Below are positions 22,385 through 33,098 of a stretch of 64,000 nt of DNA, one piece after another. The stretch comes from Rotaria sp. Silwood1 (lineage: Eukaryota; Rotifera; Eurotatoria; Philodinida; Philodinidae), in contig CAJNOP010000391.1 of the NCBI GenBank assembly GCA_905250075.1, positions 6,687 through 70,686 on the forward strand, read 5' to 3'. Each line of letters begins with the position of its first letter. The first letter of the stretch is position 1. The notes below the pieces were generated by a model. It had not been told where the DNA came from and searched no databases. It worked only from the letters and a program-made list of their open reading frames with translations. The position numbers and the translations under genes were made by a program.

Positions 22385-23152
22385 TTAGTCATTCATGTAA
22401 CTTCTCGGTTCATTATCATAATTTACGTAAATAATCCGACCATTTATTGGTTGAACTTCTCGATCAGTTTTTCTCATCACATTATAGCGAAGAAGTTTTA
22501 AGTTTGTGTCGAGTATTGGAATCGCATCAAGAAAGACTGTCCATATAATGCCTTCAGTGTAAGGTGGTGTTGTCAAACTACCCATATAGCGAACAAAATT
22601 TCTACTCTTGATTTGCGTCAATTGACTTAGATTGAAAGTGCAATTCATTGCATTACCTTCTGTTAATGAGCTTCCCAGATGCGTATATTTCTTCCATTCA
22701 CTATTTTCCTCGTAAACTGAATGAACAATATGGAAAAAGAGTGCGAATACAGCGATTTCTTGAGTTTCAAGATTCTTATAGACAAGATGTGCTTCAGCTG
22801 CAAATGATTGTCCATTGATTGTATGTTCAGATCCATCTCTGTAATTTGTACCCCAATGTAAATGAAAATTGTCAAAATTAAATTTACCAATTAGACCACC
22901 ACCAGTAAATGATAAATCCGTTTGATATTGACTTGTATAAGCTTTTGGCAGTACTGCCTTAACTCCATGACCATCGTTTTTTAATGTAAACATTATGTCA
23001 TATAGGTGAGCAGAAGAAAATTTGAATGGTGGAAATTGTCGAGTAACCATTTCTTCACACTTAATATCGATAGGTGATTGAAAATTACCAACATAGGCTG
23101 AATAAAATGCAGGCACTTGGAATGAATCATCAAAGTCACTCATACAGGACAT
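22385..23152 (-). CDS. Alpha-carbonic anhydrase
   Basis: A 255-residue alpha-class carbonic anhydrase, which interconverts CO2 and bicarbonate. The zinc ligands are visible: HLHWG (His97, His99) and EAHLVY (His122). The GSEHTING block follows the first pair, SLTTPPYTEG supplies the gatekeeper Thr at 194-195, and His62 (NDGHGVKA) fits the proton-shuttle position. QSPIDI at 25-30 is the usual N-terminal block. All catalytic residues are present, so activity is likely. The start used lacks a signal peptide and the Trp-rich segment normally ahead of QSPI, so a short 5' exon may be missing; no convincing acceptor was found. Confidence 0.92.
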   Translation of the reverse strand: MSCMSDFDDSFQVPAFYSAYVGNFQSPIDIKCEEMVTRQFPPFKFSSAHLYDIMFTLKNDGHGVKAVLPKAYTSQYQTDLSFTGGGLIGKFNFDNFHLHWGTNYRDGSEHTINGQSFAAEAHLVYKNLETQEIAVFALFFHIVHSVYEENSEWKKYTHLGSSLTEGNAMNCTFNLSQLTQIKSRNFVRYMGSLTTPPYTEGIIWTVFLDAIPILDTNLKLLRYNVMRKTDREVQPINGRIIYVNYDNEPRSYMND

Positions 23153-23159
23153 TGTAACA

Positions 23160-24285
23160 GCTTAATGAGTATTAATCTTGATGAATTTATGCTTTATTCC
23201 GTTTGTGTTAATAATGACTTTTCTTTATACATCAATACATGTTTTTATATGTAACTAAGAAAGAGAGGAGAAAAGAAACAATTAATGATAGATAGTTACG
23301 TCAGAAGAAGGGATAAAGCACAATGTGTCAAAGTGATCAAAAAAAAAATCATCGAACGACAAAAATGACGACAACAATTACAGCGAAAAACTTTGAATCA
23401 TTATTAAATGGGACAAAAATGTGTTTCCTTAGAAAATATCGAAAATGAATCAGTTATCATTAAGTGACTTTATGAAGCAGTAAGGTGTTGAGTTTAAGAT
23501 TAGTAATAAAGCAAGAACTCATATCTAAACTCACACTCTACTCACATCAACAATCATATAGTGTTGTTATTCATTTTGTTTCTGAATATTTTTGATATAT
23601 TACTATTTTTGTTGGAGTACTTAAACATAGATTATTTTTTGTCTACAATAAAATATCTTCATCTCACTAGTCGAGAATGTTGAAATAGACTTTTTTCGAC
23701 AAATTCATATGATTGTCAAATTTTTTTGCTATCTACTGTTTCAAGATTGTTTTGCGATGTTCTTGCATCGGTCATTTTTTCTTTTAGTCAATTTAATAAA
23801 ATTCAGCATAAGGAACAATGATAAAGGAAGGTTGAACATGATAGATGAACAATTAATTCAACCAAGCAGTGAGAATAAATAACCACACACAATAAACTCA
23901 ATCGGAAACGTCACAGATATGATGACAACAAACCAAAATTAAAAAGAATTTCACTTTATTCTACTTGATAAATACATTATGATCTTCATCCTCAGCGCTC
24001 TATGAATGATAATTGATGAGATCACTGAAAAAACATTGTTTTGTTTTCATTCTTCTTTCCCTATTGAGCAAACAGTTCTTGTTGATAAATTAAATACTTG
24101 TGCGATTGCCTAGAACTAAAATGAAGAAAATCGATAAAATTCATTCATCTTCTTGTATTCGATCGAATAGTCGATTTCAAACATAATACTCTATATGTAT
24201 ATACATCAGCAATAATCAGCAAACAGTGAAATTTGAATATGTAATTTTTTTTCTGTATTATGACGTTTTAGTATGTTTTTAACAA
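23160..24285. other. No gene seen
   Basis: AT-rich region upstream of the carbonic anhydrase gene. Probably contains its promoter, but no element could be fixed. Confidence 0.4.
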
Positions 24286-24289
24286 TCAG

Positions 24290-25690
24290 ATAATAGTCTA
24301 GAACTATGAAATCGTAATAAAAAAAAAACAAATTCAAGATCTCGATATTAGTTGGATTCTTCTTTATTTTGTGGTTTAAATATATTTGTCTCATTGCTAA
24401 AATATATTTCGAAACATTGTTTATCTTCGTTATGTCCATTCAAGCATAACTTTACCTTATTGCTATTTAATTATATCTTTATGAGTCAAGTAACACGTGG
24501 TATAAAAATAAATCATTTTTTTCTTTCTCTATTTGCATTCGAATAACAGACATTGATTGCACTAACGAAGTTTATTTTCTAGTTCGACAAGATACATGTT
24601 GGAAACAAGCATTAATAAATATAAAGACCTATTCAATGTATCATCTTATGAATTCACATAAAAATATTCTCGCAACATCAAAGATTTGCTTCTTATTTTT
24701 TCTTTTCTGTCTACGTAATTTTAGTTCGTTGAGCTGACCGTAATAAATCGTTGAAATGGGAAACATGTTATTTGATATCTAGCAGTGCCGCACAAGCATT
24801 GTTGTTGGCAAACGAATTTATTACCTGGTATTCCTACACAGGAATCTAATGCTTACTTTGCTATATAGTTCTGTATTAACTAATAAATAATATCATCGTT
24901 ATCACACCCTTGAAAATGTAGATGACTTGGCATTTATTTTTCTTGTAATATGTTGAGTGACACTTGCTTCATAGAGTAATAGGTAAAAAAACAGATATTA
25001 CATTTGATGCCTCATACTAATTACTATTTGTTGTTTTCGCTTTGATTAATTAAGAAAAATGATTTTTAAAATATAAGACAAAATACTATGTATCGTTGTT
25101 AATTCAGTAGACTACTGGAACACTTCGAGCAATTAGAAAGTAAAACATTTTCGAATTCATTATAACACTATACTTCGTTTATTCTATGGTGAAATGATAA
25201 ACTTTCATCATGATTATAATTTATACTTATATCTTCTTTGATTTTAAAGCAGTCCATAACCAAAGATCAACTTAGATCGAAAGAGAAAATATCGTTCTCT
25301 TAATCTTGATTTATGATTGCGCATGTCGTAGTATGAATAGAGTGTGAAAGTGTGGATGTAGCTACCGCTGTGTAAACAATGTATTTGTTTTCTTTATTCG
25401 TCTATTTGAACCTTTAAACAAGGCAGAAAAACATTCTCATTATTGCTATGATGAGTTAAAGTAAGATGTATATCAGTGGTATTGTCATTCCCTTGAATTG
25501 ATGTCCGTTTTCTGAATAAAAACAAAAACAAATGAACAAATGTACGTGGAATTTACTATACAAGCAATCTGGCATAAACACGAAAGAAATAATATATTTT
25601 TGATAAAAAAATAAAATAAAATAAAATTGTGTGCAATATTAGTAAATTCAGTTGTTGATAGTCACTTTTAATAATATCATTCATAGTTAA
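24290..25690. repeat. Segmental duplication, copy B
   Basis: The direct-orientation counterpart of 17660-19975, shortened by internal deletions. Matching blocks include TAGTCTAGAACTATGAAATC (24294), CTGTCTACGTAATTTTAGTT (about 24710), AATGATAAACTTTCATCATG (about 25192) and TACAAGCAATCTGGCA (about 25559). Similarity stops about 60 bp before the telomere-like hairpin at 25745. Confidence 0.65.
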
Positions 25691-25744
25691 ATAAGCGGGT
25701 TCCTATCAAGCGACTAGCAGTGATTGTCATTGGTTTCAAAAATA

Positions 25745-25819
25745 GGGTGTGGGTGTGGGTGCGTGGTGTGGATATCTGTTCTTCAGCGAAGAGTCACCTA
25801 CACCTCAGATCCACACCCT
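25745..25819. repeat. Telomere-like hairpin element at a gene breakpoint
   Basis: G-rich arm GGGTGTGGGTGTGGGTGCGT, loop with CTTCAGCGAAGAGTC (itself a small stem), C-rich arm CAGATCCACACCCTG. The ART pseudogene on its right ends exactly where this element begins. Confidence 0.8.
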
Positions 25820-26799
25820 GTTTATTGGTGGTTGTGAAAAAAAATGAATTCACTGAAATAAATTGACCGCAGTATTGTTCCAAAATTTTCAGTTCACCAC
25901 TGGATATCATTTGGCTCTGATAAACTCGTAGAAGATCTTTAGCTTGAAAGCTTTTCAATTGATGATGAATGTCGAACATATATGCGCGAAACAAAAACAT
26001 TAAATGAATATTTTGGGTACGAAGAACTGTATTAAGAGTTTTATAAAAGAATGATTCTCTTGCGTAACACCATAAAGCTTTGTCGGATGAATAATCCTAT
26101 TAAAATTCATGAATTTTGCTCAACTCGACCCTACTACCTTTGTATTGCTGTTTACAAAGACGAATAAGTTCTTTTTTAATCTGCTTCAGAATATTTTAGT
26201 CGGAGAAGACAATCAATCAGAACTTGAGAAAAAACAAACTAGTCATTTAAACCTGTGATCGATTTATTTGAGCCCACATATGTACTAAAAATATTAATTA
26301 ACAGTGGCTCTTCGATCATTTTCTGAATTTTATGATCATCTTGAATTCGAGAAATGAGTTCATCAAGCTTGACAATAACAGCTTTTACCTATGAAGAAAA
26401 ATTATAAAATGAAATCGAAATCATTCAATCTAATTTTACTTTGGGAAAATTGTTGGCCTATTCTTCATTACCTTTCTTATCCAAACAATAAACGTAGATC
26501 GATATAACTCGTCGAAGTCTGCGAATAGAAGGGGCTATGTCTCGTCCCCATCGATCGCTAACAATCATAACGAATCGTTCATGTTCTAAACTTTCTTCAA
26601 GATATTTTTGACATTGTTCGACATCTTGAAATTTCTTTAGACGATTGTTGATAGAACGTAACTTTTGATCTGTGTCTCTATTATCCTCGACATTGGTATT
26701 AGCATCGAGCCAGACAAGGCAGAAAGTTTCAAGACTCACATCGTCGACATCACCGTGAGATTTATCCGTTTGTGGAATAGCAGTAGCCATGTTAAACAA
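25820..26799 (-). pseudogene. Truncated ART-TPR family pseudogene
   Basis: The first exon (26799 to about 26470) encodes an N-terminal domain also found at 36254-36733: FCLVWLDAN, then VMIVSDRWGR and VISIYVYCLDK. A GT-AG intron is followed by VKAVIVKLDELI and EEPLLINIF. The next part (about 26250-26010) has several stops and a frameshift. The frame recovers as QLKSFQAKDLLRVYQSQM and FISVNSFFFTTTN, matching the start of an R-S-E ADP-ribosyltransferase fold. The Arg block reads VYQSQ rather than VYRGQ, so that Arg is lost. The ExE strand and all TPRs are absent because the gene is cut at the hairpin at 25745-25819. Confidence 0.75.
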
Positions 26800-27328
26800 C
26801 GAGACTGATTACGACAGAAGTTTTCACTTTTGTATATTTGATTCAGTTGTCGAATGGATGAGTATTTTTTTGGTAATCTAAAGTTAATTTTAAAGTTTTA
26901 GTTTTATTAATTTATGTTTAGTAGTCACGATGCAATTGACGAGGATAGAAGAACAAAATATTCACTTTTGTCGAAAATAATGACTGTCTTTTGCTCCTTG
27001 AGTTTTGTAGTAAAGATCATCGGAATAACGTGTAGAAAATTTGCCTAGCCTAATCATTGTTTATTGATACTGTGTAGTTTTCTAATGTAAAATTGTATAA
27101 ATCATAGTTCTCATTTTTCTCTTTACAAAATTCCTACAGAAAACTTAGTTGGTGCTAGCAATCGGATCGTGCATTCAAAAAAGTTTTGTTTCATATCTGA
27201 TTGAAAAAATACTAATAAATTTGACAGATTTCTATACACTGACATTGAAAGCAATAATAAATTCAATTGTGTTACAAAAAGTTACAGTGTGGTGATGAAT
27301 GTTAAAAAGTAATAGATCCACAACCCCA

Positions 27329-27410
27329 GAGTGTGTGGTGTGACTGTAGCCGTGACTTTAGCCATGCAGTGTGCTTCTTAGTTAGGAAAGAAAGAACATC
27401 AACATCCACA
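27329..27410. repeat. Telomere-like hairpin element, degenerate
   Basis: Arm GAGTGTGTGGTGTGACTG, loop with GGAAAGAAAGAACATC, weak C-rich arm AACATCCACAAT. Confidence 0.35.
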
Positions 27411-28798
27411 ATTGTTCATTTTAACTTAGCTTTGCGAAATTGATAGCGTCTCTGTAACTGCAGCTCATCACCGAAAGAAAAGATCTAGCTAGGAATATTT
27501 TATGTAGCATCGTCCAAGTGGAAATCCAATACTATTCTGAAGACCCTGCCTATTGCATAAAAAACTATTGAGATGCTCTACAGAAATGATCTGTTTACCT
27601 TCTGAAAGCTTTGAATTACCCCGTCATTATAGAACAATCAGATAAAATGCTGCTAGCGACCAGTGTCAAACAGCATGAAAAATTTGGAGATGATCTTCAA
27701 CGCATTTCAATTAAATATGCTATTTTTCAATTTTGCAAGGAAAGTCTGTGTAACAATGTTTTCAGATATTTTCATATTCAAAAACATATTTTTACAAAGA
27801 TAGTAACTATACGTATATAAACACATCTCTATCTTACGTTTAAAATAAAACACCAGCCAGAATCCTTACTGCAACAAGAATCGGAATATCATAGCGATAT
27901 AAATCTCTCTAAATTCATTTTTGTGAAATGAAGCTAGCACTAATGACCTGTAATAGCGTCATGATAACTTATACCGTACATTTCCAGATCTTATACAAGT
28001 ATTACTCAGTAAGAAAATTTTACGGACCCTGAAATCAATCGATAAATTGACCTTCTTGACTTTTTTTCATAAACTTACATCATGCAACAAAAGAACCTTC
28101 TGTGATTCTGACGTTCTATCAATAAAAAAAAATGGAACACAAAATACAGGATAAGTAATAAGCTATTTCAATGAATCTCTATGTAAGGATATACTTAAAA
28201 TATCGATAAAGGATATTTTTATTAATTGTTTATCTGTTTTTTAATAGTATTAATACATAGCATTTTATATTAATTATGAAAACATCCATTATAAAGAAAA
28301 AAACAAAAATATTCTCATCGTTAGCGTGTATTTTCAGTAATTTTCTTGAAATCGTTGATGACCTTAAGCGGATTCAGATGATTCTGTTTAGCACGGTTTT
28401 TTCTAGAATAATGATTATCGTGCATGTAAGCATTATGGATAACTAAAATACGCTGATTTTTCCTTAATTAAGAAAGCAGAATGGAATTTGTGTGGGTTCT
28501 GTGAGGTCTCAACTCCTGAATTTGTGTGAACTAAACGGAAAAAAAAACGTTTTAACGGTGAAATCTATACTCTAGTTAGAGAAGTCAATGAAGACTTTAG
28601 AAACTGTCTAATTTCTGTGATCTACCAAATCCCGTAGAACTCAAAGAAGCGAAGGCATTCACCGAACTCGTTTATTTCTAGAACATTTTGCAAAAACGAA
28701 TGATTTCAATGAACTTCATTTTACAACTGCTTTATTTTGTGGAACTCACGTACATTTTCGAAGAAAATAGTGAGTGTAAGTTTTAATTTCAAGGTTTC

Positions 28799-28836
28799 GG
28801 GTGTGGATATGTTTTTTTTCATCCACACCCACACCC
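28799..28836. repeat. Telomere-like hairpin element, short
   Basis: GGGTGTGGATATG, a T-rich loop, then CATCCACACCCACACCC. The stem GGGTGTGGAT/ATCCACACCC is perfect over 10 bp. Confidence 0.65.
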
Positions 28837-29943
28837 TTTTCACAAATCGAATGTCACAGTTCAAAAATCAAGGACGAAAAAAGTGTGACTTAAGTACTTC
28901 AAGCAAAATTCTTGTCGAACATACGGTGAAATGTTCATTAATCGAGAAGGACACGGAATAATGGAATTTCTTTTCGATTTATTGTAGTCCTACCGAGTTC
29001 TATGGATGGATAACATTGAGTCTCGATCGACGTTGGACACTTAGACATGTCCCACGATGAGTCCAATTATATTATTTGTTCAGTTGTTGAATAATAAAAA
29101 AAACATTGACAGAATCAAATATAGAAAGATAATTTTTTAACTTCTGCAATCATAGGATAATAATAATTTTATTTGAAATCAAACTTGGCAAAGAAAAACT
29201 GAAAATTAATTTTTTTTATCTTTCTTGTTATTCTTTTTTTTTCAAAAAGAGAAAAAAGAATATTTTCTATTCCTTTAATCTTTTCTAACCTCATTAATTT
29301 TCTTTTCGACATGAGATACATTAATGATCGAAATTGTTGAATCGTATTCAATCATTGAACAAATTGAACTAAGAAAAAAATATTTATATTATTCATAGTT
29401 TTATATTATCAAATTAAGATAATTCAAAATTCAGTGTATAGATATTTTTCTCTCCAAATCCGGAGAAATTTTTGTGCAAGGATAGCAATAAAAAGAGCAA
29501 ATAAACTAATTATTGCAGCAATATTTTAAAATTAAAATATAAAGTTAAAATATTCAAGAAGTTTTATTAATGAAGTAGAATTCATTCACTTTATTCCATA
29601 GTCTTATGAAATTAGATAGATATGTTTTCAAAGTTCACATGAAGAACTTAATTATAGAATTTCTTCAACCGATATATAATCAAACTATTTGTAACAATCG
29701 AAGAAAATAGTAACAGATTTTTGTTTCTATGTCAAAAATAGATATAAATAAGAAAAGAAAAATATTCTCTTTGTTATTCGAGAAAGTATAATTGATGACT
29801 AGATTACAAATAGTAAAAAAATCAGAATAGACGAACGGATCTTTTGAAGATTCTTCTACTAGAACAGTATTCATTCAAAGTACTTGTTATGAGATTGTTC
29901 CCACTTTGACATCTCTCTCCATGTATAGAAAGAAAAAAAAACC

Positions 29944-30263
29944 AGGAGAAAAGAAAGAAATACTGGTATTGCATGGTCCCTAGCGTTCTAAGATGCCCTT
30001 TTTCTGGGTAAGAGTGCAGAGAGAAATGCATTTTTTTTTCTTTTTTTTTTCCTTCGCGTCCTATTTCCTCACTGAATATAAAGCAAAAAAAACAGGAGAA
30101 AAGAAAGAAATACTGACATTGTATAGTCCCTAACGTTCTAAGATGCCCTTTTTTTCTGAGTAAGAGTGCAGAGAGAAATGCATTTTTTTTTTCCTTTTTT
30201 TTTTCATTCTCGTCCTATTTCCTTTTTGTTCTATTTCCTCATTGAATATAAAGCAAAAAAAAC
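29944..30263. repeat. Tandem duplication of about 150 bp upstream of the next gene
   Basis: Unit 1 (29944-30093) and unit 2 (30094 to about 30263) share AGGAGAAAAGAAAGAAATAC, GTTCTAAGATGCCC, AAGAGTGCAGAGAGAAATGC and GAATATAAAGCAAAAAAAAC. The second unit has an extra copy of a short CTATTTCCT segment. It probably covers the promoter or 5' leader of the gene starting at 30370. Confidence 0.75.
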
Positions 30264-30369
30264 ATTACTAACAACCAACTATACCAATGTAACAGTGTCA
30301 TCTTTAATCTATTATTTATCTTCGTCAAGACGATTTTGTCAGAATAATTTTAGAAGCAATAGATTTCAC

Positions 30370-31231
30370 ATGGCAACAAGTAACTCAAAATATAACTCTT
30401 TGTTCAAAGAACTAGATTCAGCAAAAATATATGGTTATGTTAAATCACTTATTTCAAATCTTCATAATCATCTGAATACTCTTCGAGCTGATTCTTTTAA
30501 ACCAGAACATCGTGATGAATTTCTTAGTCTATGCTCTCAATGTCAAAATTTAATTATTCAAACACATAGTTTTTGTGATAAAGCTCTACCATATCTTGAA
30601 TATGCTCTTACACAATTTGATTCATCAGATTCTGTTAATGTGAAAATTCTAGTCGAACAACTTCTTTCTCAAGTCGATCCAAAACATATTCTTGAACAAT
30701 GTCAACGATTGGAAGATAAGATTTTGTCATTTAATAATCGAATTAGTACGGATGAATATTACGAAACAAGTAATATCATGCCATTTCTTTGCACTGGTTC
30801 TGGTACCGCCCGGGCTATTGTATCTTTAATCGGTTTCTTATTTATGCCTGTAGTGTTGGAAGTTGAAATGGCTTCAGAAACAACTGGCGCTTTGATTACT
30901 AATAATGCAGTTCCATCGATGATTTTACTTTCTGAAGGTATGTATACGACATAATTATTTTGAAGATAAAAACTAAATCTTGATATCTTGAATAGGATTG
31001 ACCAACATAACAGCAGAAAACGATTTTAAACAATGTAAAAAAAAGATTATTGAAGCAAGTAAATATGTTCTTCAAATGAAAACGGAATTATCGAATATCA
31101 TCACACTGTATGATCAGCTTGAAATTCAATTAGATGTTCAAGATATTTATGATCTTCAGCCAATTTATGAAAATCTCTTGCAAAATATGCGAGATATTCA
31201 TGATATATGTTCAAAACATCTTTCTATTTAA
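30370..31231 (+). CDS. Unrecognised helical protein with a central hydrophobic segment
   Basis: Exons 30370-30937 and 30996-31231 are joined across a 58-bp intron (donor GTATGT, acceptor AATAG). The product is about 267 residues. I chose the ATG of MATSNSKYNS; the frame is open upstream but reads through T-rich leader sequence. Both halves are predicted alpha-helical with regular heptads (ILVEQLLSQVDPKHILEQCQ; IIEASKYVLQMKTELSNIIT). Between them is a hydrophobic stretch (RAIVSLIGFLFMPVVLEVEM, then TTGALI). Two long helical regions around a hydrophobic hairpin recall some helical membrane-inserting proteins, but this is only a shape argument. No family is recognised. Confidence 0.65.
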
Positions 31232-31239
31232 TGTAAAAA

Positions 31240-31729
31240 CTAATTCATCTATTGATCTATTACTGAAATTATCATGTCGATTCAAATAAAAAAAAAAGAA
31301 TATAAATTATTTGAATCAAAGTAGATATTCAACGTTATCTTCATAGAACGAAGTATTACATCTATCTGATATAGAAATTACATCAACAATGAAATGATAC
31401 ACTTGTGATGGTTTCTTTCAAGAGGAATTTTTCTTTTAATAAAAGGAATTTTCACAATCGTTCTAAATGATGTTTTTTTCTATCATAGAATAAATGGAAT
31501 ATAGCCTTTCTTTGATATTAAGTGTGTTTTTTTAATTAACAGTTGTTCATAGTTTGTTTGAAAAATGACAATTTCTTTTGTTGAGAAAAAAGTTTTTCTT
31601 TATTCTATCACAATCATTGACCCGAACAACTTCTTACTTTAATTATAATAGAAAAAATTTGAGTATTTCTTCACTTTTTCTTCAGATTCTTCCTTCATAA
31701 ACTAGTGTGGATATGGGTTTGGGTTAGTA
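31240..31729. other. No gene seen, left flank of the gap
   Basis: AT-rich. It ends with GTGTGGATATGGGTTTGGG at the gap edge, possibly the G arm of another telomere-like hairpin lost in the gap. Confidence 0.4.
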
Positions 31730-31829
31730 NNNNNNNNNNNNNNNNNNNNNNNNNNNNNNNNNNNNNNNNNNNNNNNNNNNNNNNNNNNNNNNNNNNNNNN
31801 NNNNNNNNNNNNNNNNNNNNNNNNNNNNN
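31730..31829. other. Assembly gap (100 N)
   Basis: Exactly 100 N bases, the conventional size for a scaffold gap of unknown length. Distances across it are not reliable. Confidence 0.98.
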
Positions 31830-32190
31830 GTACACTGTGTTTTACAACATTTTATAATACCAGCGTATACGGTCATTGTGTTATCACGCTAGTCGTTTTC
31901 GGCGATTGTTTACGGTCAATGTTTACAATTGCCGTAGCATGCCGTAAAGCATCAGGTACGACCATTGTAAACAGTCACCGTAAACGGCTGACGTATACGA
32001 TGCCTTACATTGTTTTTCGACCAAAGTATACAGTCACCGTATTGTTACGGTAGTAGTTTACGATGAACTTTTACGAGCACCGTGTACGATTACCATAATA
32101 TGCTGTAAATCGTCGTTTACTGCTGCCGTATATAGCTAGCGTAAACAGCCGCCGTTATTCGCCGTATTTGGTCAGTGAACTACCGTTTAC
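31830..32190. repeat. Cluster of GTTTACGGC/GCCGTAAAC-like words in both orientations
   Basis: Words such as GTTTACGGTCAATG, TGCCGTAAAGC, CACCGTAAACGGC, AACAGTCACCGTA and CCGTTTACGGCTG occur about every 20-30 bp over 360 bp. The spacing is irregular and no long unit is conserved. It could be the subterminal zone of a DNA transposon cut by the gap. Confidence 0.6.
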
Positions 32191-32490
32191 GGCTGAGCAT
32201 CATTGACCTTCTTACGCTTTGGTTTTGGGACATTGCCGTGGTCTCCCTCACTAACTTCAAAAACAATGAACTTCGAATTTCGACTTGAAATTTTGCACAT
32301 GAAAAAGTCACCATGAGAATAGTTTATAGAAGAAATTTCAGATCTTTTGGTTTCTCTTTACCTGAAAATGGGCATGTAAAAAAACTAGGTGAACTCAATA
32401 CCATCCAATAAAATTTCAAAAAAGTAAATTTTTTTATACAGACACATTCAAATGAGTTAAAATTTTGGATTTCGAGGTTACTCAACGTAG

Positions 32491-32617
32491 GTTTGAGTGT
32501 GTGTGTGAGTGTAAGTGTGAGTGTCGTCAAGGAAAAGACCGATATTCCGCACCCGTACATATACTCACAGCCACAGCGACACCCACACACCCACCCACAC
32601 CCACACTCCCACACCCA
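32491..32617. repeat. Telomere-like hairpin element
   Basis: G-rich arm GTTTGAGTGTGTGTGTGAGT, loop with AAGGAAAAGACCGATATTCC, C-rich arm ACCCACACACCCACCCACAC extending to CCCACACCC. Confidence 0.7.
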
Positions 32618-32639
32618 AGTAGTGAAGGGACAACAATAA

Positions 32640-33098
32640 ATAATATTATTAAAGGTTCCAAAATTGGACACAGAGTACTCGGGGAACAATAGCTAATATT
32701 AATAAATCCGATGTATTCGTAACAAGGTGTCGATTATGATTGACAACTGTCATTATTGGTAGAGTGTAAATAACATTGTTGTAAGAAATAATTGCCTATT
32801 GATTGGTGTGCAGGTTTTGATCTTCAATTCAACTTCACTCACACAGCTAAATTCACTCCACCCCAACCTCCACACCCTCCTTCGTGCATATAATGTATAC
32901 GTCCTTTTGATGGTGAAGATTAACCATTTCTAATAATCAAGGAATATCTTTCAATAGAAAATGGAGAACTTCAAAAATACTCTACAACAAACAGACCCAA
33001 TTTTGCTTCGACCTTAAATGATCGATAGTGCGCGATTGAAATGCAATTTACAAAACACTTGTTCATGTGATATGCACATTTGATAAAAAATATAATCG
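32640..33098. other. No gene seen
   Basis: AT-rich spacer 3' of the ART gene with a short C-rich stretch near 32857-32882. Confidence 0.4.

Larger units (their letters stand above)
26820..29900. other. No gene seen; two hairpin elements
   Basis: AT-rich with short frames only (for example 27611-27820, unsupported). It contains degenerate telomere-like hairpins at 27329-27410 and 28799-28836, and the 23-bp word shared with 10937-10959. Confidence 0.4.
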
